Shown: positions 30,401-42,515 of the stretch, piece by piece
Layout: every line of letters begins with the position of its first letter
Numbering within the stretch: position 1 is the stretch's first letter
Origin: Primula veris
Taxonomy: Eukaryota; Streptophyta; Magnoliopsida; Ericales; Primulaceae
Direction of reading: 5' to 3'
DNA length: 64,000 nucleotides
Assembly (NCBI GenBank): GCA_963682055.1
Contig: OY821747.1
Location: 31,742,126 to 31,806,125 of the forward strand
Notes under the pieces: model-generated
What the model was told of the DNA's origin: nothing
Database searches by the model: none
What the model saw: the letters and a program-made list of their open reading frames with translations, nothing else
Program-made: the position numbers and the translations under genes

Positions 30401-33400
30401 AGTCTATTCTGCAATATGTTCTTCTTCTTATCTTTATGTTCTTACTGAGCTACTTGTGACTTTATCCGCATTTTCTTTAGTTTGCTTTTCCGCTCTTCTC
30501 CTCCACTTTAAACAGCCAAAATGCCACTTAAAGTTCCTGGAAGAAAAGTTTTCACAGTAGCCAAAGAAGTTCATTGCCCAGCAACATAAACATCATCACT
30601 TCCAACTTCTCAAAATATGGTCATTCCGCACATCATGAGGAATGTTCTTTAGTGAACTTATCCGATTTTTAATGAACAAATCCATTTGAACATATAAAAA
30701 GCTTATCTCCTTTGTTGTGATTTCTAGCATTTCTTTCAGCCCAAACCAAGTAAACACTTGTGGAGAAAATAATTTTTCCCACCAGAGCAGGTAACTTATT
30801 ACCTCTAAACATATTTATAGCCCACTCAATCCACTCAGTCCAAGAATTGCAGTTGTTAACAAAGGCAGCTTTTTTTAGGGGAGTTTTGATGACATTTTTA
30901 GAAAAATCACACTTAAAAAACAAATGATCTAAGTTTTCTGTATAAGAATTACAGAGAGGGCATATAGGGTTGACATTGACATTCCATTTTAGCATTCTAT
31001 TAGCTGTTGGTAGTCTTTTCCTCAATGTTTGCCACAAAATGAGGTTGCATTTTGGAATATGAGACTTGAACCAAACTAATTTGTGCCAATCAATAGTATT
31101 CTGTTTGGTCCTTAAATTCTCCCAAATGCATTTAACAGAATAATCATCGCTAGGCAAAGTCCATTTTAAAACATCTCTACTTTGAGAATGTATAGAAGGG
31201 TGATGAGTGTTTTTAAGAAGTTGAATTTCAGCAGCTTTAGAGTGTGGTCATTCCCACTTACCATTTTTAATAATAACATTAAGCTTAACATGAGTTCCCA
31301 ACCCATTGGTAATGAAAATAGGTCTAACACTATGTCTAGGTAAAATGGGACCAATAAGAAGCCAATGATCATACCAAAGAGAGAGATTCTCACCAGTACC
31401 AATTTTGAAGAAAATTACATTTTCTAATTAAGTATTTTCCTCCTAGGCCAACTACAAGTAGATGGCATTTTAATGTTCCAAATACTTCTATCTTTGATTT
31501 TATAAGTAAAAATCCACTTTTTCCAAATAGTATCATTTTTAGGGTCACATAAATTCCATTCCATAAATGTTTATTAATAAGGGGTTGGTTCCACTCTTTG
31601 AGTTTTTTAATGCCTAGACCTCCTTCAATGTAAGGATGCGTGATGTCGTTCCAAGAAATTCTAGCCCCACAAAAGTTTTAGCTAGTAACTGTCCAGAAAA
31701 ATCTAGCCAAAATATGTTCAATCTTCTTAATAATTTTAGTAGGTATAATAAAATAAGAGCATCAATAACAGTTCGTACTCACCAAAACAGACTTAATAAG
31801 CTGTAATCTGCCTGCATAAGTAAGGAAGTTGCTAGTCCAAGAAGTAATCCTATAAATTATTTTATCCACTAGATTTTTACAAAAAATAGCTTTTAGTTTG
31901 GAGGTAATAAGAGTTACACCTAAGTATCTAACATGAAGTTTTTCCTCCTTGTAATTAAGCAAATTAGTAATGTTTTCCTTCACATCACAAAAAAAATATA
32001 GAGCTTTTGCTAGGATTAGGTTCTAACCGAAGGAATTTAAAAAAATTCAGTAATGCCTTTTTGATAATTTTAGAAGAGTTATTGTCACCATGAGAAAAAA
32101 TAAGCAAGTCATCTGCAAAACACAAATGGTTTAACTCTACTTTTTTGCATTTATCATGAAAAGAAAATTCATAAATTTTGCATTGTTCTTTAAGAATGAG
32201 AGATAGCACATTCATGCAAATAACAAAAAGGGAAGGAGATAGGGGGTCTTCTTGTCATATGTCTTTGGCACCACTAAAGAAACCCTCCATACCTTCATTA
32301 ACCATAATAGAGTATCTAGGAGTGGTAATACAAGCTTCAACCCACCGAATAAGTTGATAAGGAAAACCCATCAAATCCAATACATCAAGGATAAATTGCC
32401 AGTTAATTGAATCAAAAGTCTTCATCAAATCAACTTTAAGTGCAATTTTAGGCTTGCCTTTGTTAGTGGGATAATTATGAAGAAGCTCTTGAGCAAGTAA
32501 GATATTATCACTTATACTTCTACCCTGTATGAAAGCAGACTGATTTTTCATAATGAGTTGATTAAGGCAAGGCTTTATTCTGTTAGAAATCAGTTTGGTG
32601 ATACATTTGTAAATAGAATTACAACAGGAAATAGGCCTATAGTCTTTAACGGTAGTAGGATTATTTCTTTTAGAAATTAGGGCAATGCAAGTATTATTAA
32701 CTTGCTTGAGCAAGGATTTAGTGTAAAAGAAGTCCTTAATAGCAGCTATTATATCATTACCTATAAGAAACAATAATGTGGATAACACATATTTGCCATA
32801 GCTATGCTATAAGCTTAAGCTTTATCGGGTAAAAAGCTTATCTATGCTTCTTTAAACTTTGAATTGAGATTTTTTGCTTCAGAGCGAGCTTTTCTAAATA
32901 GTGGTATTTAAACATTTTTAGTTCTTGCTTATTGTCAAATCAATACAGAATCATGACACTCTAGAATCTAGCCCATGTCTCTCAACTAGTTCTCTATATG
33001 TCTCATCTGATTTCCTCAAATTTTCCCATTTTGCTCTTAAATTTTATCAGAAACCGATAGTCGAGATCAAACCGGAAGATTTGGTACCTGAGAAATGGAA
33101 GGATATGGTGGAAGCGATACATATAACGAAAAAGGAGCGACGAAAAATGTCTCGGGAGATGGAATTTGGTCGTAGGGTAGAGAAACGGTTGCAAGGGTTG
33201 GCTCCGATTCGAAATGTATCGATAGAAGATTACGTGGCACATAGGGATGCGAAGCTGGCACAACTGAGTCCAATAGTGCTAGAGAGGCCTAGCGAGTTAC
33301 ACGTTGGGGATGAGGGGGAGAGAAAGGAGGGGGGAGATGATGTGGTGCGGAGGACTGAGAGAGTGGCTTCGAGAAATCCTCGGATGGCGGTGTATGGGGG

Positions 33401-35827
33401 AAGCTTGGATGATATTACCGAGTTTTTTAACAGCGGGGTATATGATCCGACTGCTGCAAAAAAAACGGAAGGTATCATTTATTAGTGTTTCGGTTTGGCG
33501 TCCAATTTTATTGATAATCTGTAGCATTTTAGGTTGAGACAGTAATTTTTACTCCTTATAAAAGTCTTGTGTTTTTGTGCTATGGTGTTTGTATTAGGAT
33601 TGACTGAGCAGTAAACTTCTTTTACTTACAATCCGGTACAAAGAATTACATTAGGTATTCTTGATACCAGATTCTAAGTAAAAGCTTACGCTTTGAAATC
33701 GGATGCTTCAAGTTATACACCCTCAGTTTTACGAAATTATCCTTTATCAAGACATTGGTGTTTGCTTAATTTTTATCTTCTTTATAAAAAATTGTCAGAT
33801 CTTTAATGTGGTGTCTAATTATGTTATCCATTTCTAAATAGCTCGTCGGAAGTTGTTTACGAAGGAAGAAAAGATCCAGTTGAGCAAACGCATACCTGAA
33901 TTGGCTGATGCTATTTGTGTAAGTCTCATAGCACCTATGTATGAATACGTGTGTGTGTGTGTGTGTGTAATTGCATTTTAGGTTTACCCGTCTTTTAGAC
34001 CATGTGCGAATACTTGTATTTGTGTGCTGACGACCACTATTAGTTTGTACAAGGGGTCTTATTAGATGGAACTTGATGCATTACACTCAATTCTTTTACA
34101 TTTTTTGGGATAAGTTTGTCAAAGTATATCAGTTTCATACTTGGACCTGTTCAACTTTTCTAATTTACTTTTATTATATGACTTCTGTCGAAACATCTTT
34201 CAGGACAAGTGGTTACCCCTTCATACTCTTGTTGCTTCGGGAGATTTTTACCTTACGAATGAATTGTTGAAACACAATGTTGACATTAACGCAAAAGATA
34301 AGGTGGGTTAAATGGATATGTGCTTAATAATTGTTCTTGTGAGTTTAGTATCCTTCTTTCCCGCTCTCCTTTTCTTTAGCATTTCCACCTACATCATTCT
34401 TGTTGTTCTCTCTCTCTCTCTTTTTACTGTTTTTTCTTCATAAGCCGTGAATAGTCAACCTCTTGTTTGTTTATTGCGTTGCAGGATGGACTGACTGCAC
34501 TCCACAAAGCAACATTTTCCAAAAAGCAGGCCATTTTTAACTATCTTTTGAGAGAATCTGCTAATCCTTTTGTCTGCGATGACGTGAGCTTACTAATACG
34601 TCACTTGTTATTCTCTTTGTTTATATATGAATCCAGGAACATTATATGCACTTTTAATTATCTTTTAAGAAATCAAAGCTCTCTTTAATGGGAATTGTTG
34701 CGGCGCTACGCGCTAATATACCAATATGTCAAATATCAGAATGTATTATGAACTTTCCGTTATATTCTTTGAGTATACTTGATATAACGTATTTCCCTTA
34801 CGTGCCAGTGTGCCAGTATGAGAGCATTAAGTTTTTATGTTGTTTCTTTTAACTGTTGATTTCACAAATCCCATGTTTTATTGTCCCAAATTGATGGTCA
34901 ATTGGCTTTACCTCTCTGCAATTTTTCATTTTAAAACAGGAAGGGGCAACTTTGATGCATTATGCCGTCCGTGCAGCTTCAAGTCAGATGATAAAAATCC
35001 TTTTACTGTACAATGTGGATATTAATGCTAAGGACAATGTAAGCCTAAGTATTTGGTCTCATTTCTCACTCTTATCTTTGTTCAGCTACGGCTTATTTAA
35101 TTTCTGCTACTTCCTTTTTTCTAATTTAGGACGGGTGGACACCATTACATTTAGCTGTGCAAACTCGTAGGACGGATATAGTTAAACTCTTGTTGATAAA
35201 GTGTGCCGACAGGACACTGAAAAACATGGTAAGTACTATGGGGTTTAAATTCTTGTTTATCTTTTGAGATAAATATCTTTTTGGTCTCAAGCTGGTAATA
35301 TTTGAGAGCGCCTGTAATAGGATGCGTAATATAAAACTGTTGAAATCTTTTGAGAAAACCTCTCAAGTGGTAGTACACTCTAAAAGCTGAATTGTTGGAA
35401 ATAATTTTCTGGAAAATGATGAAAACTTAAATGTTAAATTCTTTTCAGAGTTCAACACACATATTTGAACATGTTGAATTACTGAAACAAGCACACAAAC
35501 CTAAAACAGTTTGATTTTGATAATTATCACATCTTCTCGATAATTTTTTTCCTTCTTTTGCATGTTGCTTCGCGTCGTCATTTTTTTCGTTTCCCTTGTT
35601 AGCAGGGAGCAAAATAGTATTCGGTATTGATATACTGAGTATAAGTTATGCTGCCATGATTTACATAGCTTGTGTACACCAAATATTCACACTGCATTCT
35701 CAACCTATGTTTGTCTCAGGAGGGTTTAACCCCACTTGATTTATGCCTCTACCTTGGTCGAGACACAAGGACATATCAGCTGATCAAGCTTCTTAAAGTT
35801 TATCCAAAGTCACGACAACTACTTTGA
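27478..35827 (+). CDS. AKRP: Plastid ankyrin-repeat protein, AKRP type
   Basis: Eight exons: 27478-27726, 33051-33471, 33842-33918, 34204-34302, 34485-34583, 34940-35038, 35130-35228 and 35720-35827, joining in frame to 416 residues. The N-terminus is Ser/Thr/Leu-rich and Met-initiated, a likely chloroplast transit peptide, followed by an acidic stretch (YDYEEEEE) and GDCLVFEQD. The middle has [20 protein letters not shown]. Five ankyrin repeats follow: exons 4-7 are each exactly 99 nt, encoding one 33-residue repeat (for example [20 protein letters not shown]), and exon 8 ends [18 protein letters not shown]. This agrees with Arabidopsis AKRP (about 435 residues), which acts with its partner EMB506 and is needed for plastid differentiation and embryo development. 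Intron 1 is 5.3 kb, contains three extra copies of the exon 1 end and an antisense LINE. Distinction from EMB506 rests on length and remembered sequence. Confidence 0.88.
27630..28480 (+). repeat. Four tandem copies (about 242 bp) of the AKRP exon 1 end plus donor
   Basis: Copy 1 is the coding end of exon 1. Copies 2-4 start near 27872, 28114 and 28356. Each has an open [19 protein letters not shown] segment ending in SVSVKNK or SVSVNNK, followed in copies 1-3 by AAGG(T/C)C and the same intron sequence (TTATTCACAATTTACACAGC). Copy 4 has AAGTTG in place of AAGGTC. Confidence 0.85.
28499..30145. other. AKRP intron 1, part upstream of the LINE
   Basis: AT-rich intron. GTGGCGGAGCTAGGGTCC at 28500 resembles the terminus of the element at 40258-41111. 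Poly-A/T tracts around 30028-30080. No gene. Confidence 0.4.
30146..32790 (-). mobile_element. 5'-truncated, decayed L1-type LINE
   Basis: Minus-strand fragments encode a non-LTR reverse transcriptase: [43 protein letters not shown] and the catalytic [15 protein letters not shown] zinc-binding RVT tail follows, with [12 protein letters not shown] and CPLCN..HLFFKC. The frame is broken by a TGA just before QEDPLSP, by a frameshift at a T8 run near 31985, and by several stops downstream. It is truncated within the RT domain at about 32790. The 3' end is marked by a poly-T run at about 30146-30157 on the plus strand. It lies in AKRP intron 1 antisense to the gene. I could not find a target duplication. 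Confidence 0.88.
33949..33969. repeat. GT microsatellite in AKRP intron 3
   Basis: About ten GT units directly after the exon 3 donor region. Confidence 0.85.
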
Positions 35828-37471
35828 TGATGGACAACTCCTTTGATTGGCAACAAAGTTTTCAAAAACTAATTTTAAAGGCTTTCAAACTCCGACACCA
35901 GATTCATTAAATGCTTGAGAGCTCTGCGACTCCTTTTGCGTATGGAGACATTAATATGGCGCATTTAAGTAATTAGTCAACTGAGATAATATAGAAGACT
36001 TCTTTGGTAAGTTAGTATAGAAGACTTGAGTTGTATTTGTATATGCTCCTTAGGTACATCCTGTGAAACTGTCAATCCTGTTCATGGAGTATTAGAAATA
36101 AGCGTGTAGGATGAGAAACTGGCTCATGTTGCACCCTAATGATCATATGCACCTGAAGGGTTCTTTGTTTAAACCCTCCATCCGTTTAGTTTGTACAATC
36201 CATATTATAAACAGAATCGTCTTATATGAGAAATCCTAACTTTGGTGGTGGATAGCAATGTGTCAGGACTGAAATGCGCCATATTGTTGTTACTTGTAAA
36301 TGTTATCATCTGTAATGGAGTGAGTTTGTTTCTAAACCTGTTAAGCTTCTACTTTTTTGTTTAGGTGTCCAGAATATCTAGTGTCCCCCATGGCACGTGC
36401 TAAAAACATTTATGACCAATGTATTAATAAGCGTGAGCGTTTCTTGCAAGAGCGTTGCTGAAAGCGTGAAGGTGTAAGCTTTATTTGCCTAGAAAGCGTG
36501 AAAGTGAGTTTGTTTTTTTCAAATTTCTCAAGCTTTGAATCAAGCTTATCCACTTTGAAACAAGTTTTCTAAACCAGTGGTTATGACATGGACATTACTT
36601 TATATCCTGGCTCTCATAATCGGTTTTCCCCTTTGGCTTGTACCTTTTTGTACACATGTTTATGAAGATTATTCTTCTCTTCTAATTTTCTTCTGCTCTG
36701 TTGATTTGATTACACTGTGCATACTTTTGTTGTGTACTTTAGTTATCAGGTGCCTCGTCTACTATCGTTACCAGCAAAGCTCACACTTACAAGATGTGCA
36801 ATCTATAACATGTTTTCACTTGGCTACCTTCTGTTTTTTCTTTAGTTAGTAATTTAAGTCGTGATTGCAGGCTTGAAGTGCTTGAATCTACGAGTCAAAA
36901 CTGTCTTAGATCCGTTTTTCCTGCAACTGGTTCTGAAACAATTTAGCCTACAACACAAGACAGGGTGGTTATTTTTTGGCTGAAATGATACAAATAGAAC
37001 GTTGAGAGAGCTTACAAATGCAATGCGCATCCTACAATCTTAGACAGCCTTGTACACGATTCATCAGAAAATTCATTGTATGCTGATAAAATCATGTTAG
37101 GTTCATAACTTACACGCTTTAGACTATCATAAGCTTGAAAATGAAATCGCAATACTTTGACTAAGTTTTTAATGTTTTCTTTTGGATACCTTACACTGTT
37201 ACGCATATGATTGTTGGGGGTAGAGAGTGTAGTCTAGGATGTAGGAGTTGTGAAAAAATATACCCTGTAAACAAACGATTGTATGTGGAAACTTTTACAG
37301 GATGGTTATATTTAAGCAAATGTTAAAAAGGGAAGAACCATAACTGAATAAAGCAAACAAGATAAGAAAAATATTCCGTAGTAATTTAGGAACATCAAGG
37401 TTTAAATTTGGAGAGTCGCACCAACTCCCCATCAACGGGATACAAATGACAAGTACATAAATAAATAAAAA
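35828..37471. other. AKRP 3' UTR and intergenic DNA before GH3
   Basis: Contains a plus-strand 90-codon frame at 36577 rich in hydrophobic residues and a minus-strand 64-codon frame at 37012. Neither resembles a known protein and neither is supported by context. AKRP and GH3 are convergent across this stretch. Confidence 0.4.
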
Positions 37472-40400
37472 CTAAGACGACGGCTCTAGCAGGCTAGCAA
37501 ACCATCCGATTTTTTCCAGGTCATGATCTATTTTAGCTGGGCTAAAATGCGTTGAAATAACCCCAGAATCCAAAAGCTTGATAACTGAAACGTCGTTGAC
37601 GCACCTAGGCGGCTTGTACTGATTAAACGATGCACCCTTAGATATAGCATAATTCATTAACTCCTCAAATGTGCCATTTCTCACTAGCCTCAATTCAAGC
37701 GGTCCAATCGATTTGTCTACATGTCGGCAATGTCGATAAAACGGGTAGAATGATTCTTCCATCGCATGACAACACTTTTTTAACACATCATTACTCGGCC
37801 TGTTCGATAATTCTTTGGCCACTAATTGCATATAAATAATGTAATGCCCAGGTATAGTCTTTCTATAAGCATAGCTCGTGTACTCCACTATGCTAGTATC
37901 CGATTCTTTTAGTATAACCGATGCAGTGTCAATAGCCTTCTGAAGATCGGCCTCATCTATCATTTCTGTAGCAACACTAAGTACCACGTTTAGCCTACGA
38001 ATAAACTTGAACTGAGGGGCTAAGTTATAGAAACCGGTGACTCTGAGAACGTCGCCCATTCTGTAACGGTACAAGCCATTATAAGTAGTGATGACTAATT
38101 CATATTCTTTCCCAACTTCCACGTCAATAAGATCTACCAAACATAGAGGGGACTTGTAATTTGACGGCTTTTGACTAGCCATTGGGTCATAAGGGAGGAA
38201 CTCGAAGTAGGCCATGTTTGGCATGATGGTATAAGTGATTTCATCGGGTTTTGAAAACGGGTTTAAGTTAATTCCAAGTAGACACTCCGACGAAGCGTAG
38301 CATGTGGAGATTATTGGTAAAGCACCACTATAATAATTCAATGTTGGAATATACTGCTCCATAGCCCCTGTAGCAATCACGTCTAGAAATTTTGTGTTTG
38401 GCCAGATTCTAGGGATAATCCTCTCCCATTTCTCGTCTTGGCATTCTTTGACAATAAACTCGCTTAGTTTCTTGTCCGGCTTAAGGATATTCCCCAAACA
38501 TGTCCTTATAGAGGGATCGGTTATTTTGGAATTCAATAGTCCTGATTTGATGTCCTCGGCTAGTTCTTTCCAGTTAGACTGTAGGAACTTGATAGCAAAG
38601 ACCAGGCTAATGGCGAATACAGTGCCAACACGTAGTACCTCATTGCGCATTATAAGGCCACATAGCATCTGAGAGTACATGCTTTGAAAAGGATCGACGC
38701 ATAATATAGTCTCGTTCGGGCTTGTGTATGTATTGTATGGGTCGTATATGTGTTTTTTGAAGTGCTCGCTTTTGTAGTAGCTGGTAAGCCCGGATCCAAC
38801 CGTGAGGCCACATGGGGAATATGTCGTGTACTTTGTGAAGAGGAAGTATAAACCTTTACCTTTCTCTAATCCTGGAAAATAACTGTTACAAGTTCCCAAA
38901 ATTGATCTATTAGCCCAGATTAAGGGATTGTTTAGTTGCAGATTTTAAGCAAAAAAAAACCCTACATTGGATAAAAAGTTTGGTTCATCAAGCTTAAGCC
39001 TTCTAGCATTCCGACCCCAAAACCATAAAACGTTCTCGTAAGGGATCAATCAAATAATGTACAGTAGCTTTAAAGCCACTATAAAACGGTGAGATAAAAT
39101 ACTACAATTAAACAAGGACTTGACATCACTATTATATGTACAATATAGAAAGCATTTAGTAATTACCTGTTCATAATAGGCATGTAAAGGCTGAAGAATA
39201 AGGCACGGCGATTTATTTCTTCATGTGTGATGGGGATGAGTTTGGCTTCACCGGAGGATGTACCAGAGCTGTTGAATCGACAAATAATATATTGTTGGTA
39301 TTTGATGTTTAAAACAAGTAAATAAATAACAAGGGAAATATAAGAACTAGCAATTTTATTTCTGGAAAAGAATAGCGGAACTGAAACTCTAGTTAGCCGA
39401 AACTGTTGGACTGAAAGTGTAAAATCCAAAAAGAACTGGACTAGAGCAAAAATAAAGAAAGAACTGGATTGTCACTGTAATTAAGCTAAATTTGTGGACT
39501 TAAACGTAATAGATTAAACTATAACAGTGTCGTATGATCTTATTTTGTGTTATCAATATGCATAAACGGATTTCGATAACAATCTAGCATTCAACCATTC
39601 TTTATAGGAAAATGATTGATGCACCGAATACTTGCACATAAATTATGCCCCGAATGATGTGGCATGAAGTATTACTTAACAAAGTTATTGAATTCGGAGG
39701 ATTTTTTATATAAATTGTCAAAGTTTGTTTACACTGTCCGGTGAAATTTTCGGGGTAAAACGCAGTGTGTGAATATCAGTGCTCTTCTTTATAGCCTTGC
39801 CCTTTATTTTATATTTGCTAATTTAGATAATTTGAAGCTTCTATTTCAAACTAGCTCGTTTGCTCGATACCAGTTTGTGGTTGAGTACGTACATGACATG
39901 CTCTAGATCGGGATTCTTTGCTCTTTCTTTTGCATTTGTGGCCGAAGCAAGAACTCTCCGAATTGCAAGTTTATTAATTTAGTCAAAGAAAGATGCTACT
40001 ACGAAAAACAGGTTCCATCGTTACGAAACTAAAGCTGATACTTCAAGAAGCAATTTCAAAAGGTTTTAACTTGAAAATTAAAAATGGAAGAAGGGCACTT
40101 GAGTGTGTTTTACACAGACCGTCTGATCCAGTTAGATTCAAAGGATCAGACAGTATGTGTAAAACACAGTTTTTCTGACTGTGTTTTACACAGTCAGATG
40201 CCCCCTTTCCATTAAAAAGGAAGATGGGCACCTGTCAAACTAAAAACCTATTCGGACGGGGCGGAGCCCAATGAGTCCCGTCAGTGGTGGAGCTAGAAAT
40301 TTTATTCAGGGGGCACATTTTCGATTAAAAAATAAGGAAGACAGCTCGAAAGAAAAGTTACTATCAAACACAAATATGCTAGAACTCCAAAACATTATGA

Positions 40401-41661
40401 TTTGGTGACTGTTTAATAGAACTACATAACTTTTCTGTTTATGAAAATTAGAAAAAAATCACGTTCAGGAAATAAAATTTCTGATGTCTTATAGATCAAT
40501 CTTGTTAATTTATTATAGTATGCGACTATTATAATTGTAAATAAATAGTAGGGATCAAGTATAATTAAAAAAAAATTGGTCAGGAACCAACTAGAATATG
40601 ACTGGAGAACAATAGGAAAATTTTGTAATTTTGTTAAGAAATCTATTGGCTTGACTAATCACGAAATAACAAATGAAAATTTTCAATTGATAGTACTATT
40701 TCTTCCAATTTTCTCCTTTCACTCTATAAAATAATGCATAGAACCATTGTTTGTATTGCACTTGAATCACTTGATTATAAATAGCAACAATATAAATGTA
40801 GGGAGAATCATTGATTAATACATAAAAACGTACTTAATTTCAAAAAATCGGAATTCTCAAATATTAATTTTGATTTGGTACATATAATGTAATATTATGC
40901 GGCATCAAAGTTGAAGGTAAAGAATAAAAATTTGTAGCATCATGCAGTAGAATCATGTAGCATCTGTACTAATATTTAAAAATGTTTTGACATGTTTATC
41001 TTTTAATAATTAATCACCACTTATATGTATATTTTCATAATTATTTCATAATTGTACTATAACTATCAATATACGAGGGGGTACCCTCCTAGACCTACAA
41101 TGGCTCCGCCCCAAAAATCGATTTCTGATATTAGTCAATTGCTTTAAACATAAAAGTACTTATACAAACTTATATACCCATGCATCTTCTCAAAGTGGAG
41201 TATGAAACTTTCAGTGTTACACAGGAAAATGACAAATTTCGGTAAGGCGGAGATATTTGCTTTTAGAGATTGCGCTTACGTAGGTATAGTCTAAATGTTT
41301 TAAGTATTAAGTTTGATGCTTGTTAAAGATTTCAGTTAAAAGTTTACCTGCGGTAAAACTCAGAGATGGGATGGGAAGAGAGTATATAAGATTTATCTCC
41401 ATTAGCTATTCGTTGTATAAATGGTCGAAGATCCTCATAAGTGACCACCGGTACTTTTGACTTGAACGTGTCCATGTCGGTTGCTTTGCCAATACAAAAT
41501 CTCTGAATGTATTCTGTATCGGCATTTCGAGTCAAGATTTCCTTCAAGACTTTTTCTTGCACCACCTTGGTATTTCTAGTCATGTCTTCAATGAGTTTAA
41601 GCTTAGCGTCCCAATCGCAGGTTGGAGAAGAAAGAGTTGTTGCAATGTATTCCAGATCCAT
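37472..41661 (-). CDS. GH3: GH3 acyl-acid amido synthetase, divergent active site
   Basis: Three exons on the minus strand: 41661-41348, 39268-39167 and 38882-37472. They total 1827 nt, 608 residues, the usual GH3 length. GH3 enzymes adenylate auxin, jasmonate or benzoate-type acids and join them to amino acids in the cytosol. Motifs: phosphate-binding [10 protein letters not shown], formed across the exon 1-2 junction; [30 protein letters not shown]. The C-terminus NQYKPPRCV and [13 protein letters not shown] is closest to the IAA-conjugating group. The usual motif SIDSDKTDE reads SVATEMIDE here, so the conserved lysine (Lys428 of Arabidopsis GH3.12 by my alignment) is methionine. All splice sites are GT-AG and the frame is intact. 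Intron 1 (2.08 kb) carries MITE-like sequences. Copia copy B lies about 430 bp upstream of the ATG. Confidence 0.92.
39293..39470 (-). repeat. Possible relic of a related LTR in GH3 intron 1
   Basis: TGTTGGTATTTG at 39293 and CAATTTTATTTCT at 39351 are placed as in the copy B LTR end. GGACTG/AACTGGA words follow. No opposite terminus was found. Confidence 0.3.
40060..40220. mobile_element. Short inverted-repeat element with nested palindromes in GH3 intron 1
   Basis: A stem of 26-bp arms at 40104-40129 and 40143-40168 (TGTGTTTTACACA...GTCTGATCC, three mismatches). It is followed by a perfect palindrome of 10-bp arms at 40175-40197 (CTGACTGTGT-TTT-ACACAGTCAG). Outer AAATGGAAGAAGGGCA and ATGCCCCCTTTCCATT also pair. 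Confidence 0.7.
40258..41111. mobile_element. Possible non-autonomous element bounded by GGGGCGGAGCC
   Basis: GGGGCGGAGCC near 40258 and its exact reverse complement GGCTCCGCCCC near 41101 enclose about 850 bp of AT-rich DNA without an ORF. The interior has GTGGTGGAGCTAG near 40285, resembling 28500. No target duplication was found. Confidence 0.4.
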
Positions 41662-42083
41662 GGTTGATTGAGTTGGAGACTGGATTTGGAGATTAAAGAA
41701 TATGTATTAAGAAAATCAGAAAATGTATACATCTGTAACCATAATGCCAATTTCATGACTATTTAAGAGATTGGACCTAGGACTTGATGCTAAACAATAT
41801 ATTATTACAAAAACTCAATAATGATGCTAAACAATTACACAGTGGTTCATATAAGATTAAATCATTAAATAAGATTTACATCCCCATGGCTGTTTGTAAA
41901 TGAAAAGGTCAACTGTTGAGAGAGAATACAAATATTTTGTAATTTTGGGACTAATAATAATAATCCAGTATTGATCATCGTAAGAGCAATCGCATCAATA
42001 TACTTAAAAATTTTCTCAAATTAACACACTTTTACACTTTGAGTACAACCATTTAACTTTATCCCATTTTCAGTTTCTTTAAA
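41662..42083 (-). promoter_or_regulatory. Remaining proximal GH3 promoter
   Basis: About 420 bp between the GH3 ATG and the copy B insertion. I see no TGTCTC/GAGACA auxin response element in it. A TTAAATAG at about 41758-41766 (minus strand) is the only TATA-like word at a reasonable distance. Confidence 0.45.
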
Positions 42084-42088
42084 ATAAC
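42084..42088. repeat. Target site duplication of Copia copy B (left)
   Basis: ATAAC before the LTR, repeated at 51431-51435. Confidence 0.85.
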
Positions 42089-42221
42089 GGTTGGTTTTGG
42101 TACTATTTCGAATACAATAATTGAAAGATAATAATGTAAAAGACAAAGGACTGAATGGAAATAACAATTTTATTTCTCACAATTGGAATATAAATTACAA
42201 TTCCTGACTCAACAAATAAAT

Positions 42222-42515
42222 AAACTGCAGGACTGTTATAAAGAAACTGCCGGACTGGTTTAACGAAGAAACTGCCGGACTGGTTTTAACAAACTGCCGG
42301 ACTGGTTTTTAAATAAACTGCCGGACTGGTTTTAACAAACTGCCGGACTGGTTTTAAATAAACTGCCGGACTGGTTTTAAACAAAACCAAACTGCCGGAC
42401 TGTTTTAACAAAACAAACTGCCGGACTGTTTTAAACAAACTGCCGGCCTGGTTTTAAACAAAAAACAAACTGCCGGACTGGTTTTAAACAAATAAAAAAC
42501 TGCCGGACTGGTTTT
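42222..42515 (-). repeat. ACTGCCGGACTGG array in copy B 3' LTR
   Basis: Twelve units, one CTGCAGGACTG variant at the start and one GCCGGCCTGG variant. Spacing is about 23-30 bp. Confidence 0.9.

Noticed and set aside
36577..36849. Hydrophobic 90-codon frame between AKRP and GH3
   Set aside because: Composition follows T-rich DNA; no homologue recognised and no promoter or splice support.
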